Counted from the first letter of the stretch, positions 16,175 to 25,488 are shown. The stretch is DNA of 64,000 bases from Candidatus Koribacter versatilis Ellin345 (GCF_000014005.1 NC_008009.1:2852001-2916000), one strand, 5' to 3'. Made by a program: numbers and translations. Notes: generated from the sequence alone by a model not told the origin.

Positions 16175-16780
16175 TCAGTAGAACGAGAACCTAACGAGAT
16201 CGAGATTGAACACGGGAGTATCGACGATGGTGGTGTCTTTGGGGGCCTCCACCACCAGAACAAAGTAGTAGTGCCCTTGGGTCAAATCAAGATTTGCGCT
16301 GCCTTGGTTGTGACCAAACGGGAGTTGCGAAGTTGGCGCATTTACATAAAGGGAGGCTTGCAGATCCGACTGCATGGTCGCCGTTGCGCCAGCGACATAG
16401 GTCCACAGCACTCCTTCGACGGTGAACAAGTTGGGTGACTGGTCGCTGTTGAAGGTACCAAGTTGGACCGAGCCGATCGTGGCATTCACGGACCCGCTGC
16501 AGTTCTGTACGTTGCACACTCGGATTTGGAATATCAGGTCGCTGGGGTTGTACGAGCCCCCGGTGATCTGTCCGGAGATGATGAATTTCGCGCTGGTCCC
16601 GACAAAATTCAGAGTCCGGCTGGCGCTCCCTAACCCGGTGCCGAGATCAATCGTCTCGATAACGCTGGCGTGCCCCGGCTGCGGGCCGTTCGTGGGGTTA
16701 TGGTGCACGTTGATGTAGGTCTGTGCCGATGCAAAAGCTGAGAGCACAACAAGAATCGCCAGAGCCTTGAAGTACTTCAT
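16175..16780 (-). CDS. Secreted beta-rich protein of unknown function
   Basis: 201 aa. Signal peptide KYFKALAILVVLSAFASAQT, cleavage after ASA. The mature protein is Gly/Thr/Asn-rich with alternating hydrophobic residues (ASRTLNFVGTSAKFIISGQI; GHYYFVLVVEAPKDTTIVDT), consistent with a beta sandwich; two Cys in VCNVQNCSG. I recognise no family. The ATG at 16780 has an AGGAGG-like site upstream (revealed as cctcct at 16789-16794). A TTACCAC-family palindrome lies just upstream. Confidence 0.62.
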   Translation of the reverse strand: MKYFKALAILVVLSAFASAQTYINVHHNPTNGPQPGHASVIETIDLGTGLGSASRTLNFVGTSAKFIISGQITGGSYNPSDLIFQIRVCNVQNCSGSVNATIGSVQLGTFNSDQSPNLFTVEGVLWTYVAGATATMQSDLQASLYVNAPTSQLPFGHNQGSANLDLTQGHYYFVLVVEAPKDTTIVDTPVFNLDLVRFSFY

Positions 16781-16826
16781 AGCACTTCCTCCTCAAATGG
16801 CAGAGATGAGCGACAGGATGATAACT

Positions 16827-16899
16827 GCTGATAACAGCGCCTTACCGCGACCTATTTCCCGCACCCCGATTACTTGCGAGAAGGCGATTTGTCGTCAGC
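16827..16899. repeat. TTACCAC-family repeat, copy 3 (complete palindrome)
   Basis: Left arm 16827-16858 (GCTGATAACAGCGCCTTACC...) and right arm 16868-16899, which read on the other strand as GCTGACGACAAATCGCCTTC followed by TCGCAAGTAATC. The arms form an imperfect long hairpin. This is the only copy where both halves are recognised; the left arm is preceded by GATAACT, matching the left flank of the IS1111-type element. Confidence 0.75.
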
Positions 16900-16938
16900 T
16901 CACAACCTGTACAGTCGCCCTGGGTCCAACAAGAATAA

Positions 16939-17166
16939 TCAGCCACGAGGGGCGCTGAGAATTATTGCCTCCGCAACGCGCGAACGCCATAGAAATTCCG
17001 GGCTTGCAGTGCCTCGGTCATGGAAGGGTGTAGCGACGAGTTTGCCCGGCAACAACAACTCGCAGATCAGGTCAGGTACGGAACCAGCCTTGAGTTGAGG
17101 CTGGATGAGGACAAGCACAACCGTTAGCGCAGATCCAATCAGGGCAGCGATCACAAGGCGCTTCAC
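16939..17166 (-). CDS. Small protein with N-terminal membrane helix
   Basis: 75 aa if GTG at 17166 is the start. It begins with a basic residue pair and a hydrophobic helix (RLVIAALIGSALTVVLVLIQ), then a soluble tail ending SRVAEAIILSAPRG. AAGGAG lies 13 nt upstream, a little long. It occupies an otherwise empty gap between repeats at 16827-16899 and 17211-17240. A signal anchor or secreted peptide is possible; no family is recognised. Confidence 0.42.
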   Translation of the reverse strand: MKRLVIAALIGSALTVVLVLIQPQLKAGSVPDLICELLLPGKLVATPFHDRGTASPEFLWRSRVAEAIILSAPRG

Positions 17167-17210
17167 GGCCAGCGTTCTACTCCTTAGTGGTCGGCTCTTC
17201 CACATTGTTG

Positions 17211-17240
17211 GCGATAACAGGCCTACCACTACCGCTGCAG
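17211..17240 (+). repeat. TTACCAC-family repeat, copy 4
   Basis: GCGATAACAGGCCTACCACT followed by ACCGCTGCAG. Same GATAACAG and ACCACTACC blocks as the other copies. Intergenic. Confidence 0.6.
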
Positions 17241-17257
17241 CTCGTACCCGCAAACCG

Positions 17258-17905
17258 TCACGAGACAATCCGGTCTTGTTCTTCCGGCAAATCCCAAGCA
17301 TCGCTCGTAGTAATGTGTCCGTCCTGCGAACTAACCCGCGACAACTCCGCCCCCCGCCGAAACACGATCTGTAGCCCATGCTCCGGCTCCCAATCGCACT
17401 CGGCCAGCACCTGCACGTAAATCGCGCAATCCCGACGATGCCTGCGCGAGATGTGCACGGCCATCGGCTGTACATGCCGCCAGATCTCATCCGTGCTCTC
17501 GACGGAACATCCCAGGTCTACTTCGCTGACCAACTCCTGCATCAGGTTGTAGTCTGCGACGACGTACCCGCTCGCGGCCACCCGCGCTTCTGGTCCAAGC
17601 TTAAGGAACTCACCGACGGCCTCTTCGATTTCCTTCTGATCGCTTTCCTGCAGCCTGACAAGCATGAACGGAAGCTTCATCCCATCGAAGAACGGAACGG
17701 CAACCGGCACTGACGCAATCCACTCGGGAATGGCTTCGTAGCGGTGCAGCGGCCCCAGCGCGGATATCTGAATATCGAGCGGCGAATCGACCGTGATCCC
17801 TGACGGCGGCAGCGGTTCAGGCGTGCCGTCCGGACGCAGCGTAATGCCCATCTTCTTTGCGAATTCGGGATCGAACCACACAACCTTGGTTTTCGGCGGC
17901 TCCAC
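17258..17905 (-). CDS. Uncharacterised cytosolic protein (DUF6985-like)
   Basis: 215 aa without signal or membrane segment. Contains LGPLHRYEAIPEWIASVPVA then PFFDGMKLPFMLVRLQESDQ and IEEAVGEFLKLG, a layout resembling DUF6985 proteins; this family name is a resemblance from memory. The middle is HISRRHRRDCAIYVQVLAEC (aromatic/Cys), followed by EWEPEHGLQ-like text that reads as DWEPEHGLQIVFRRGAELSR, where DUF6985 proteins carry a similar WDxEHGL stretch. Function unknown. The gene has a TTACCAC repeat just downstream. Confidence 0.7.
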   Translation of the reverse strand: MEPPKTKVVWFDPEFAKKMGITLRPDGTPEPLPPSGITVDSPLDIQISALGPLHRYEAIPEWIASVPVAVPFFDGMKLPFMLVRLQESDQKEIEEAVGEFLKLGPEARVAASGYVVADYNLMQELVSEVDLGCSVESTDEIWRHVQPMAVHISRRHRRDCAIYVQVLAECDWEPEHGLQIVFRRGAELSRVSSQDGHITTSDAWDLPEEQDRIVS

Positions 17906-17947
17906 AATGCTCCTGACGATCGCTGCTGAGAAACAAACGACAGTTAG

Positions 17948-18400
17948 TTATCGACTTTTTTTGAGTTTCTGAAATATCACGCTCATCGTTTCTGCGTCGA
18001 GCGTCTCCATGTCGACCAGCTTCAGTGACTTGACCATGTTCAGCGTTGTCGTTTTGTACTTCTGAAAGTGCAGTGTCTTGAGGTGAGACTCGTAGGCTTC
18101 CCGGGTGGCGTAAATTTCCAGAATCCTGATCTGGGTTGGTTCACCCTTCTGATACATGGGGAAAATGGCGATGACCCCCGGCTCCAACCTTACGGAAGCT
18201 CCGGCTTCTTCCTTCAGTATGGCCTTGTACGTGTCGATATAGGCCGAATGAATTTCAATCTCCGAGATGCGGACCATCATCTCCTCTTTCTGAGCGAAAC
18301 CGGTGCTGCTACCGACGACCATCAACAGCATCACGAGAGCGCAAGTCAAATAGCAAAAGCGCATTTCTATGCGGATGAGCGTCAGTTTCAGCTTTTGCAA
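17948..18400 (-). CDS. Secreted antibiotic-biosynthesis-monooxygenase-like protein
   Basis: 150 aa starting at TTG 18400, chosen because GAGGAG sits about 6 nt upstream. Signal peptide: RFCYLTCALVMLLMVVGSST ending GFAQ. Residues 45-130 show the ABM ferredoxin-like fold: MVRISEIEIHSAYIDTYKAI, VRLEPGVIAIFPMYQKGEPT, RILEIYATREAYESHLKTLHFQKYK (Tyr/His pair typical of the family). Members oxidise quinones or act as small dimeric enzymes; an exported member is unusual. A TTACCAC-family repeat lies just upstream (18422-18452). Confidence 0.85.
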   Translation of the reverse strand: MQKLKLTLIRIEMRFCYLTCALVMLLMVVGSSTGFAQKEEMMVRISEIEIHSAYIDTYKAILKEEAGASVRLEPGVIAIFPMYQKGEPTQIRILEIYATREAYESHLKTLHFQKYKTTTLNMVKSLKLVDMETLDAETMSVIFQKLKKSR

Positions 18401-18421
18401 TGTGTTCTCCTCACTTTCGCG

Positions 18422-18452
18422 GCGTTAACAGGGCTTACCACAAGTAATCCTG
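18422..18452 (+). repeat. TTACCAC-family repeat, copy 5
   Basis: GCGTTAACAGGGCTTACCAC followed by AAGTAATCCTG. Shares the AACAGGGCTTACCAC block with copy 2 and the AAGTAATC tail with the right arm of copy 3. Confidence 0.7.
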
Positions 18453-18503
18453 ACGGGTGCTTCATCTACGTCGCGCCTTTTGCCAGCCAGGGTGAGGATT
18501 CCT

Positions 18504-19535
18504 CTACTTACTCCGAACCTGCAGCCCCTTCCGGGCCACCTGCAACGGCAACACCGTAGCTCCCGCTTCGGCCAGCGCCGCGCTTACTTTATCGCGGGAA
18601 TCTTCGTGGGTCATGATGATCACGCAGCCGCCGCCGCCGGCGCCGCAGACTTTCGCTGCGCGGGCGCCCTTCTTCCGGGCTACTTCGATCAGTTCATCAA
18701 TGAACTTCGTCGTGATGTTCGGCGCGTTCGTTCGACGCTGCTTCCACTCTTCGCGCAGCAGGCGCGCGACTTCATCCCAATCGTGGGCGGCGAGCGCGTG
18801 GTGCATGCTGTCGGCGATGTCGGCGATGCGGTCGAAGTTGCGCTGCACAATGCTGTCGCCGTCGATGTGCGCTTTGAAGACCTCCCAGTTGTTGGTCCCC
18901 GATTGCCGCGGCGCGCCGGTATAGATCAGCACGAAGCGCTTCTCGATCTCCTCGGGTGCAACATCAATCGCCTCGCGGATTATTCCATCCGGCTGCAGAT
19001 GCACCGCGTTCACGCCGCCATAAAGCGCCGGATAGTAATCCTGGCATCCGGTAGGAACGTTGATCACCTGCGCTTCAACGTTTTGCGAGATGGTGCGAAT
19101 CTGCTCCAGCGTGAGCTTGCGACCGGTGAACCGCGCCAGCGCCGCGGTAATGGCGATCATCAGCGCCGACGAACCGGAGATTCCCGCGCCCGCGGGCGAT
19201 TCGGAATTCGTCTCCAGGTTCAAGCCGCAGTCCGGCTCGAAGAAGCGCAGCAGTTGCGCGGCGAGTGCATGACGGTGTTCTTTCGCCGCACGCAGCGTCT
19301 TCAGGTCTTCGAAGTCGTCGCCACGCAGCGTGTCTTTTGAGATCAGCGAAATGTGGTCGTCGTCGCGGGCGGTGATCTGGCAGCGGGTCATGATATTGAC
19401 CCCAAAATTCACCGTGACGGAGTTTTTATGAAAAAGGTAAAGAGGCCACAGATCGAGGGTGCCGCCGGCGAGGTCCACGCGACAGCACGCCTCGGCAATT
19501 ACCTGTTGAGGAGAGCCGGGTTTCTTACGAGCCAT
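18504..19535 (-). CDS. GHMP-family sugar kinase (heptose/fucose kinase-like)
   Basis: 343 aa. GHMP signatures: N-terminal CRVDLAGGTLDLWPLYLFHK, ATP-binding ESPAGAGISGSSALMIAITA (PxGxGxSGSSA), and C-terminal KVCGAGGGGCVIIM. Overall arrangement matches the D-glycero-D-manno-heptose 7-phosphate kinase/L-fucokinase branch. These act early in making activated sugars for LPS or glycans; the substrate cannot be set from sequence alone and no heptose genes are nearby. The ATG start at 19535 precedes MARKKPG, a conserved-looking basic leader. The gene is monocistronic as far as can be seen. Confidence 0.86.
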   Translation of the reverse strand: MARKKPGSPQQVIAEACCRVDLAGGTLDLWPLYLFHKNSVTVNFGVNIMTRCQITARDDDHISLISKDTLRGDDFEDLKTLRAAKEHRHALAAQLLRFFEPDCGLNLETNSESPAGAGISGSSALMIAITAALARFTGRKLTLEQIRTISQNVEAQVINVPTGCQDYYPALYGGVNAVHLQPDGIIREAIDVAPEEIEKRFVLIYTGAPRQSGTNNWEVFKAHIDGDSIVQRNFDRIADIADSMHHALAAHDWDEVARLLREEWKQRRTNAPNITTKFIDELIEVARKKGARAAKVCGAGGGGCVIIMTHEDSRDKVSAALAEAGATVLPLQVARKGLQVRSK

Positions 19536-19584
19536 GTCGCTGCTTTTGTATCACATACAGCGGTATGCCTCGCAGTGATGCCGG

Positions 19585-20607
19585 TTACTTATGAAGTGAC
19601 GCCTCAGCCGGCGCCGCACTCGGCGCGGCACCACCGCTGATGTCTCTCACGATCAGCATCTTCGACCGGCCTTCGCGGCCACCTGGCAGGAACAACAAGC
19701 CCCGGCTGGCGTCGAACACCAGGCTATGGCCCTTCACATCCGCGGGAAGTTCATCCACCGCGCGCAGAACACCGCCATTCGCGCTGAAGGAAGCCACCGA
19801 GCCACCGCCCGCCGCGAACAACATCCGTGAAACGGGGTCGAAATCCAGGCTACTCACGCCGCGCGGCGCGGCCACTCGCGAGACTTCCGCGCCATTGGCC
19901 GCGTCCAGAGCCAGAACCGCTCCACGTACCGCGACATAGAGCCGGTGCGCGCCCGGGTCGAAGACCAGCGCCGTGGGCTGCGACGCCTGGAGCTTGAACT
20001 GCCCGACAACCTTCATTTGTGGGTCAATGCTCGCGACTTCGGCCGCGTCCTGTACGGAAACGTACGCGAGGTTGCCGTCGCCAACCGCGATGGCCTCGGG
20101 CCGGCCGTCGAGTTGCGCGGTGGCGATGGTCTTCCGCAGCGACGTATCCACGGCGGAGACGCTGGAATTCATCTTATCGCCGATGTAGAGCCGCAATCCG
20201 TCCGGCGAAAGCGCGATCACATCCGGCGAACCGTCCACGCTGAACGTGTCTTTTACCTGCCAGTCCTGCGAGGAGACCACGTTGATGGTGGAATTCGCGC
20301 AGGCGACGAAGAACCGGCTATTTTTCGCATCTACGGCGATGCCGCGCGGCTGCGCGATGTTCGTGATCTGCGCCACCATCCGCCGCTTCTGCGGATCGAA
20401 GACATCCACCGTGTTCGCGCCGGTATGTGCGATCACAACGAGGTTATTGGCGATCGCGACGGAGTCGAAACCCGGCCGCCCCGGCAGGTCGATCATCGCA
20501 ACCGTGCTGAGGCGCGCCTGCGACGGCGGAGTGGCAGCGACCGGACGCGACTGGCTGAAGCCCGCGCCGACGAACAACGTAATCAAAAGAACAAGAACTT
20601 TTCGCAT
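19585..20607 (-). CDS. Exported YVTN-family beta-propeller protein
   Basis: 340 aa. Signal peptide RKVLVLLITLFVGAGFSQSR. Repeating units of about 42 residues with YVTN features: DVFDPQKRRMVAQITNIAQP, IALSPDGLRLYIGDKMNSSV (SPDGxRLYV) and ALVFDPGAHRLYVAVRG. Seven-bladed propeller expected, acting as periplasmic or surface binding protein. It reads divergently from the TonB receptor with 148 nt between, so the two may share regulation and form an uptake or recognition unit. The ligand is unknown. Confidence 0.85.
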   Translation of the reverse strand: MRKVLVLLITLFVGAGFSQSRPVAATPPSQARLSTVAMIDLPGRPGFDSVAIANNLVVIAHTGANTVDVFDPQKRRMVAQITNIAQPRGIAVDAKNSRFFVACANSTINVVSSQDWQVKDTFSVDGSPDVIALSPDGLRLYIGDKMNSSVSAVDTSLRKTIATAQLDGRPEAIAVGDGNLAYVSVQDAAEVASIDPQMKVVGQFKLQASQPTALVFDPGAHRLYVAVRGAVLALDAANGAEVSRVAAPRGVSSLDFDPVSRMLFAAGGGSVASFSANGGVLRAVDELPADVKGHSLVFDASRGLLFLPGGREGRSKMLIVRDISGGAAPSAAPAEASLHK

Positions 20608-20755
20608 GAAGGTAAACGAACGAGCTACAGCTCTCGTCTGACCTTAGGATGCCGCTTCCCTCCTTTGCGGCTGTATCGCTACAATCGGGAGCACCTTCAG
20701 GCGGCAAGTTCGCGGTCTTCCGTCCTTATATAGGTTCCATTCCCGGGGAGCTTGA

Positions 20756-23020
20756 ATGCGCTTTGGCCTGATCGCCACGCTGCTGTGGAGCTGTCTGTTC
20801 CCTGCGCTGGCCTGCGCGCAAAACGCGGAAATTACCGGCCATGTAGTGGATACCCAGGGCCGCCCCATCGCGGGCGCCGCCGTCTTTCTCGCCGAACGCA
20901 ACCTCCGCACCGCCACTGATGCCACCGGACACTTCACTTTTGCGGCTGAATCCAGCACGCCCGCCGAGGTTCGCGTGGAAGTACCCGGCTTCGCGCCACA
21001 AACCGCGCAGGTTACGCCGGGAAATGACGCTGAAATCGCGCTTGTGCCCGCGACCGTCGCGCAGAACATCTCTGTCACCGCGACCCGCAGCAGTCTCTCC
21101 GAGGACGTTACCGCCTCCAGCGTGCGTGTGCTGCCATCCGAACAATTGGCCGACACCGCCGCCATCACCCTCGACGACAAACTCCGCCAGGTCCCCGGTT
21201 TCGAGCTCTTCCGCCGCTCCAGTTCGCGGGTATCCAATCCCACCAGCCAGGGCGTGAGCCTCCGCGGACTCGGTTCCACTGCCGCGAGCCGCACGTTGGT
21301 GCTCGCCGACCTGATCCCCGTGAATGATCCGTTCGGTGGATGGATCCACTGGGACGAAACCCCGCAGCTGCTGGTGCAGCAGGTGGAAGTGGTGCGCGGG
21401 GGCGGCTCGGACCTTTACGGCAGCAGCGCCATCGGCGGCGTGATGGACATTGTTGAGCATCCGCCGACGCTTGCCGCTGGACAACTCGATCTCGGCTACG
21501 GCCAGCAGAACACGCCGACCAGCTCGCTGATCGAAAGCCTCTCGCACGGCGAATGGCACGGGCTGTTCGCCGGCGACTTCGTGCGCACCGACGGATACAC
21601 GCTCATCGCGCCCGACCAGCGCGGTGAGGTGGATACTCCGTCGAACGTGCACTACCAGAATGCGAATGCGCAGATCGAGCGAACGTTTGGCTCGCGCGGC
21701 AGCGCCTTCCTCGACGGCAATTTCCTGAACGAAGCGCGCTCGAACGGCACGTTTGTCCAGAACAACGCCACGCGGCTCTGGCGCTATAGCACCGGGCTGG
21801 ACTGGGCCGTGACCAACACAAGTTCCTTCAAACTGCGCGCGTTCGGTGCGACCGAGCATTATCGCCAGAGCTTTTCGTCAGTGGCGCCCGACCGTGACAG
21901 CGAAACACTCACGCGACTCCAGCATGTCCCGACCGGCGAACTCGGCTTCAACGGACAATGGCTGCAATCATTCGGCGCACACTTCACGCTGCTGGCCGGC
22001 GCCGATTTCCTCGACGTTCGCGCCATGGATTACGAGCAGACATTCTTCGGCCATCCCACGGGTTATATCGATACGACGGGACGCCAGCGCGATACCGGCG
22101 TTTACGGAGAAGGCATCTTCCAGTACAACAACTGGACGATCACAGGATCGCTGCGCTTCGATCACTTCGTGAACCTCGACGCACAACAGTGGATTCGCGC
22201 GAAGGGCGCGCTGACCACGACGCCAATTGCCGACCGCACCGAGAATGTCCCCGACCCACGGCTCGGCGTGGTGCGCAGACTCACAAACAATATCGCGCTC
22301 ACCGCCACGGCCTTCCGCGCCTTCCGCTCGCCGACGATGAACGAGCTCTACCGCACCGGGCAGGTCGGCCAGCAGATCACCATCGCGAACCCGCAACTGC
22401 GCTCTGAACGCGCTACGGGCTGGGAGGCCGGTGTCCAAATCGCCGCGCCTTCGCGCAATACCGCGGTGCGCGCCAGCTATTTCTGGACCGAGGTCAACCG
22501 CCCCGTCGTCGCCGTGACGCAATCGGTGAACGGCAACAGCATTACTCTTCTCCGCGAAAACGCCGGGCAAATCCGCAGCCGCGGTCTCGCGCTCGATGGC
22601 GACTGGATGCTGCGCCCCTGGCTCTTCTTCAGCGGCGGCTATCAGTACGCGGACGCCTCCGTGACGCGCTTCGACCAGACGCCGGCACTCATCGGCAACT
22701 GGATCCCGCAAGTCCCGCACAACACCGGCACGGTCCAGGCCACGCTTAACAAGAAACAATTCGGGACGCTCTCCATCCAGGTTCGTGGCAGCGGGCAGCA
22801 ATTCGACGACGACCGCAACACCTTCCTGCTGCACAGTTTCTTCCGCACCGATCTCTTTGCCGCGCACGATTTCGGCCGCCACTTCCAGGTCTTCCTCTCG
22901 ACGGAAAACCTCTTCGACCGCACCATTGAAGTCGGTCGCACGCCGGTGTTGACACTCGGCACGCCACGGTTGGTGCAAGGTGGGCTGAAGATTTTCTGGG
23001 CCAACGCCGACCGTTCTTAG
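20756..23020 (+). CDS. TonB-dependent receptor with N-terminal carboxypeptidase-like domain
   Basis: 754 aa; ATG at 20756 with GGGGAG 6 nt upstream. Signal peptide RFGLIATLLWSCLFPALACA. Residues 25-100 are a CarboxypepD_reg-like domain (ITGHVVDTQGRPIAGAAVFL). The plug (about 110-225) includes SLRGLGSTAASRTLVLADLIP and the TonB-box-like ISVTATRSSL. The remaining 530 residues form the beta barrel ending in an aromatic-poor LVQGGLKIFWANADRS. It lies in the outer membrane and imports large or scarce ligands; the substrate class is not visible. Divergent YVTN propeller upstream. Confidence 0.92.
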   Translation: MRFGLIATLLWSCLFPALACAQNAEITGHVVDTQGRPIAGAAVFLAERNLRTATDATGHFTFAAESSTPAEVRVEVPGFAPQTAQVTPGNDAEIALVPATVAQNISVTATRSSLSEDVTASSVRVLPSEQLADTAAITLDDKLRQVPGFELFRRSSSRVSNPTSQGVSLRGLGSTAASRTLVLADLIPVNDPFGGWIHWDETPQLLVQQVEVVRGGGSDLYGSSAIGGVMDIVEHPPTLAAGQLDLGYGQQNTPTSSLIESLSHGEWHGLFAGDFVRTDGYTLIAPDQRGEVDTPSNVHYQNANAQIERTFGSRGSAFLDGNFLNEARSNGTFVQNNATRLWRYSTGLDWAVTNTSSFKLRAFGATEHYRQSFSSVAPDRDSETLTRLQHVPTGELGFNGQWLQSFGAHFTLLAGADFLDVRAMDYEQTFFGHPTGYIDTTGRQRDTGVYGEGIFQYNNWTITGSLRFDHFVNLDAQQWIRAKGALTTTPIADRTENVPDPRLGVVRRLTNNIALTATAFRAFRSPTMNELYRTGQVGQQITIANPQLRSERATGWEAGVQIAAPSRNTAVRASYFWTEVNRPVVAVTQSVNGNSITLLRENAGQIRSRGLALDGDWMLRPWLFFSGGYQYADASVTRFDQTPALIGNWIPQVPHNTGTVQATLNKKQFGTLSIQVRGSGQQFDDDRNTFLLHSFFRTDLFAAHDFGRHFQVFLSTENLFDRTIEVGRTPVLTLGTPRLVQGGLKIFWANADRS

Positions 23021-23113
23021 CGCTACTCCCATTTTGGTTCTATCGGTTCAACTGAGTTCGCGATAGCCGACACGTCCTTGCAAAAGCCAAATACGCTGGG
23101 ATAGGAGCGCGCT

Positions 23114-23407
23114 ATGGAACTGCACTTTTGCAACGAAGAACTCAACCTCATCGCCAACCTGCTGATGGAGCACGGCGACAAATCGCACGCGCAAGATATC
23201 CTGTTGCGAAAGATCCTCTCGCAGGACCTGGTCTTCGACGGCGAACAGCTTGCACTGCTCGACGAGTTCCTGAAAGGCGTTCAGCACAACTTGCGCCACA
23301 GTGCGTTGCGCCATGGCGACGCCGCTAATGATCCAGACCTGACAACGACGATGGCAACGCTGGAAGGCGCGCTGGAAAAGGTCGAGGAAGCCTGCGCGAC
23401 CGCGTAG
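23114..23407 (+). CDS. Small helical protein of unknown function
   Basis: 97 aa, Leu/Glu/Asp-rich and predicted all-helical (ELHFCNEELNLIANLLMEHG, AQDILLRKILSQDLVFDGEQ, LALLDEFLKGVQHNL). ATG 23114 is preceded by GGGATAGGAGCG, a plausible ribosome site. No motif recognised. Conserved-looking acidic patches suggest a soluble cytosolic protein. Sits between the TonB receptor and the OPT transporter on the same strand. Confidence 0.65.
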   Translation: MELHFCNEELNLIANLLMEHGDKSHAQDILLRKILSQDLVFDGEQLALLDEFLKGVQHNLRHSALRHGDAANDPDLTTTMATLEGALEKVEEACATA

Positions 23408-23493
23408 CTGCGTCCGTGCCTTCGGTGAGCCACGTCACAGGATTTTGGCGGCGAAATCCATAGAATCCCTGCGGCTCAACTCAGGAGAACCGC

Positions 23494-25488
23494 ATGGCTG
23501 CGCCGCAAACCACCCTCCCCACCAGCGCCTACCAAACGCTGAAACCCGGCGAGAAATATCCGCCCATCATCTCGCCGTCGCAGAACATTCCCGAACTCAC
23601 ACCGCGTTCGGTGATCTGGGGCATCGCGCTCTGCGTGCTTTTCACCGTCGCATCAGCGTATTCGGGATTGAAGGTGGGGCAGGTGATGGAGTCGGCAATC
23701 CCGATCTCGATCCTCGCTATAGGCCTTGCGCGCGCCTACAGCCGGCGTTCCACCATCCTCGAGAACGTGATCATGACCGGCATTGGCGGCGTCGCCGGAT
23801 CGGTCGTCGCGGGCGCGATCTTCACCTTGCCGGCGCTCTACATCCTGAAGCTTGATCCACATCCGATGCAAACGGTCTTCATCTGCCTCGCCGGCGGATG
23901 CATGGGCGTGCTCTTCGTCATACCGCTGCGGCGCTACTTCGTCCGCGATATGCACGGACTGCTTCCCTACCCTGAAGCGACGGCCATTACCGAGGTGCTC
24001 GTCACCGGCGAAAAGGGTGGTTCGCAGGCGCGGCTGCTGCTGGAAGCTACGGCAATCTCCGGTGTGTATGACTTCTTCGTGACGACCTTCAGCGTGTGGA
24101 AGGAATACGTCAACTTCCAGTTCGTGCCGATTATGCAAAAGCTGAATGACAAAGCCCGCATGGTCGTCAGCTTCGATGCCATCAGCTTCATCCTCGGCCT
24201 CGGCTACGTAATCGGCCTGCGCAGCTCGATGATCCTGTGCGCTGGAGGCATGCTCTCGAACCTCGTGCTGGTGCCGTTGATCTGGTACGTGGGGAGCCAT
24301 CTTGATTCTGCCGTCTATCCGGCACTGATTCCGATTTCCAAGATGACCGCAGTTCAGATCTATCGCAACTACGTGCGTTTCATCGGCGTCGGGACCATCG
24401 CGACGGCGGGCATTTTCGGCATCATCAAGTCGCTACGGATTGTCGCTAGTTCATTCGGCATCGCGCTCAAGGTCTTCCAGCGCTCGGAGTCCGTGGCACA
24501 ACCGGAGCGCACCGACCGTGATATCTCCATGGTGACAATCGTTCTCGGCATCGTCGCCAGCGGCATCGGCGTGGCCGTGTTCATGGGCTTCCTGAAGCCA
24601 TCGTGGCTGGTGGTGATGATCGGCATGCTGCTGACGGTCGTCTTCTCGTTCTTCTTTACGTCCGTCGCGGCGAATGCCATCGCGACCACGGCACGCAATC
24701 CCGTCAGCGGCATGACGATGTTGACGATCATCATTTCGTCGGCAGTGCTGTTGCAATTCGGGCTCTCAGGTACCATCGGCATGTTCTTCGTGATGGCGAT
24801 TGCCGGCATGGTTTGCACCGCTTTATCGGTCAGCGGCCAGGCCATTACTGACTTCAAGGCCGGCTACTGGATCGGCTCGACCCCGTCGGCGCAGGAGAAG
24901 GTGAAGTTCTTTGGCGTGATCGCCGCTGCGATCGCGGCATCGCTAACTATCGTCATGCTGGCGCGTGGCTTCCAGTTCGGCGAAGCTGCGCTTGGCGATC
25001 TGCGGCCAGTACTGCCGTCACCGCAGGCTTCCATCATGAAGGCACTGGTCGAAGGATTGATGAGCCATCAACCGGTGGCGTATATGCTCTTCGGCGTAGG
25101 TGCGGTGATCGCCGTTATCCTCGAGATGCTGGGCATGCCGTCGCTACTCTTCGCGCTCGGCATGTATTTGCCACTGGAACTGAACACACCCGCGCTGGTG
25201 GGCGGCATGATTTCGCACTTCGTGAATAAGCGTGCCGAAAAGACCGGCGGCGATGCCGGCCGCAGCGTGCGCGAGCGTGGCGTTATCATCGCCTCAGGAC
25301 TGATGGCGGGCGGTGCCCTCGGGGGCGTGCTCGGCGCGGCCTTGCGACTGCTGCCCAAATATCGTGAAGATTTGATTCACACCCCGTTCTTCAACAACGA
25401 GCCGGTGTCGCAAACGGTCTCGGCGGTGCTGTTCATCGGCCTCTGTCTTTATATGTGGTTCCGGTCACTCAGGAAGGAAGCGGAATAA
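23494..25488 (+). CDS. OPT-family oligopeptide transporter
   Basis: 664 aa, about 15 hydrophobic segments, normal for OPT transporters. Family motifs: NIPELTPRSVIWGIALC at the start, YSGLKVGQVMESAIPISILA, LPYPEATAITEVLVTG, and a late hydrophobic stretch with VGGMISHFVNKRAEKTGG. OPT proteins are proton-coupled importers of peptides or metal-peptide chelates in the inner membrane. The stop overlaps the ATG of a putative metallopeptidase (TAATG), so the peptides may be degraded right after uptake. Confidence 0.93.
   Translation: MAAPQTTLPTSAYQTLKPGEKYPPIISPSQNIPELTPRSVIWGIALCVLFTVASAYSGLKVGQVMESAIPISILAIGLARAYSRRSTILENVIMTGIGGVAGSVVAGAIFTLPALYILKLDPHPMQTVFICLAGGCMGVLFVIPLRRYFVRDMHGLLPYPEATAITEVLVTGEKGGSQARLLLEATAISGVYDFFVTTFSVWKEYVNFQFVPIMQKLNDKARMVVSFDAISFILGLGYVIGLRSSMILCAGGMLSNLVLVPLIWYVGSHLDSAVYPALIPISKMTAVQIYRNYVRFIGVGTIATAGIFGIIKSLRIVASSFGIALKVFQRSESVAQPERTDRDISMVTIVLGIVASGIGVAVFMGFLKPSWLVVMIGMLLTVVFSFFFTSVAANAIATTARNPVSGMTMLTIIISSAVLLQFGLSGTIGMFFVMAIAGMVCTALSVSGQAITDFKAGYWIGSTPSAQEKVKFFGVIAAAIAASLTIVMLARGFQFGEAALGDLRPVLPSPQASIMKALVEGLMSHQPVAYMLFGVGAVIAVILEMLGMPSLLFALGMYLPLELNTPALVGGMISHFVNKRAEKTGGDAGRSVRERGVIIASGLMAGGALGGVLGAALRLLPKYREDLIHTPFFNNEPVSQTVSAVLFIGLCLYMWFRSLRKEAE

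Noticed and set aside
20726-21859. 377-codon open frame opposite the TonB receptor
   Set aside because: Antisense of the receptor; no motif.
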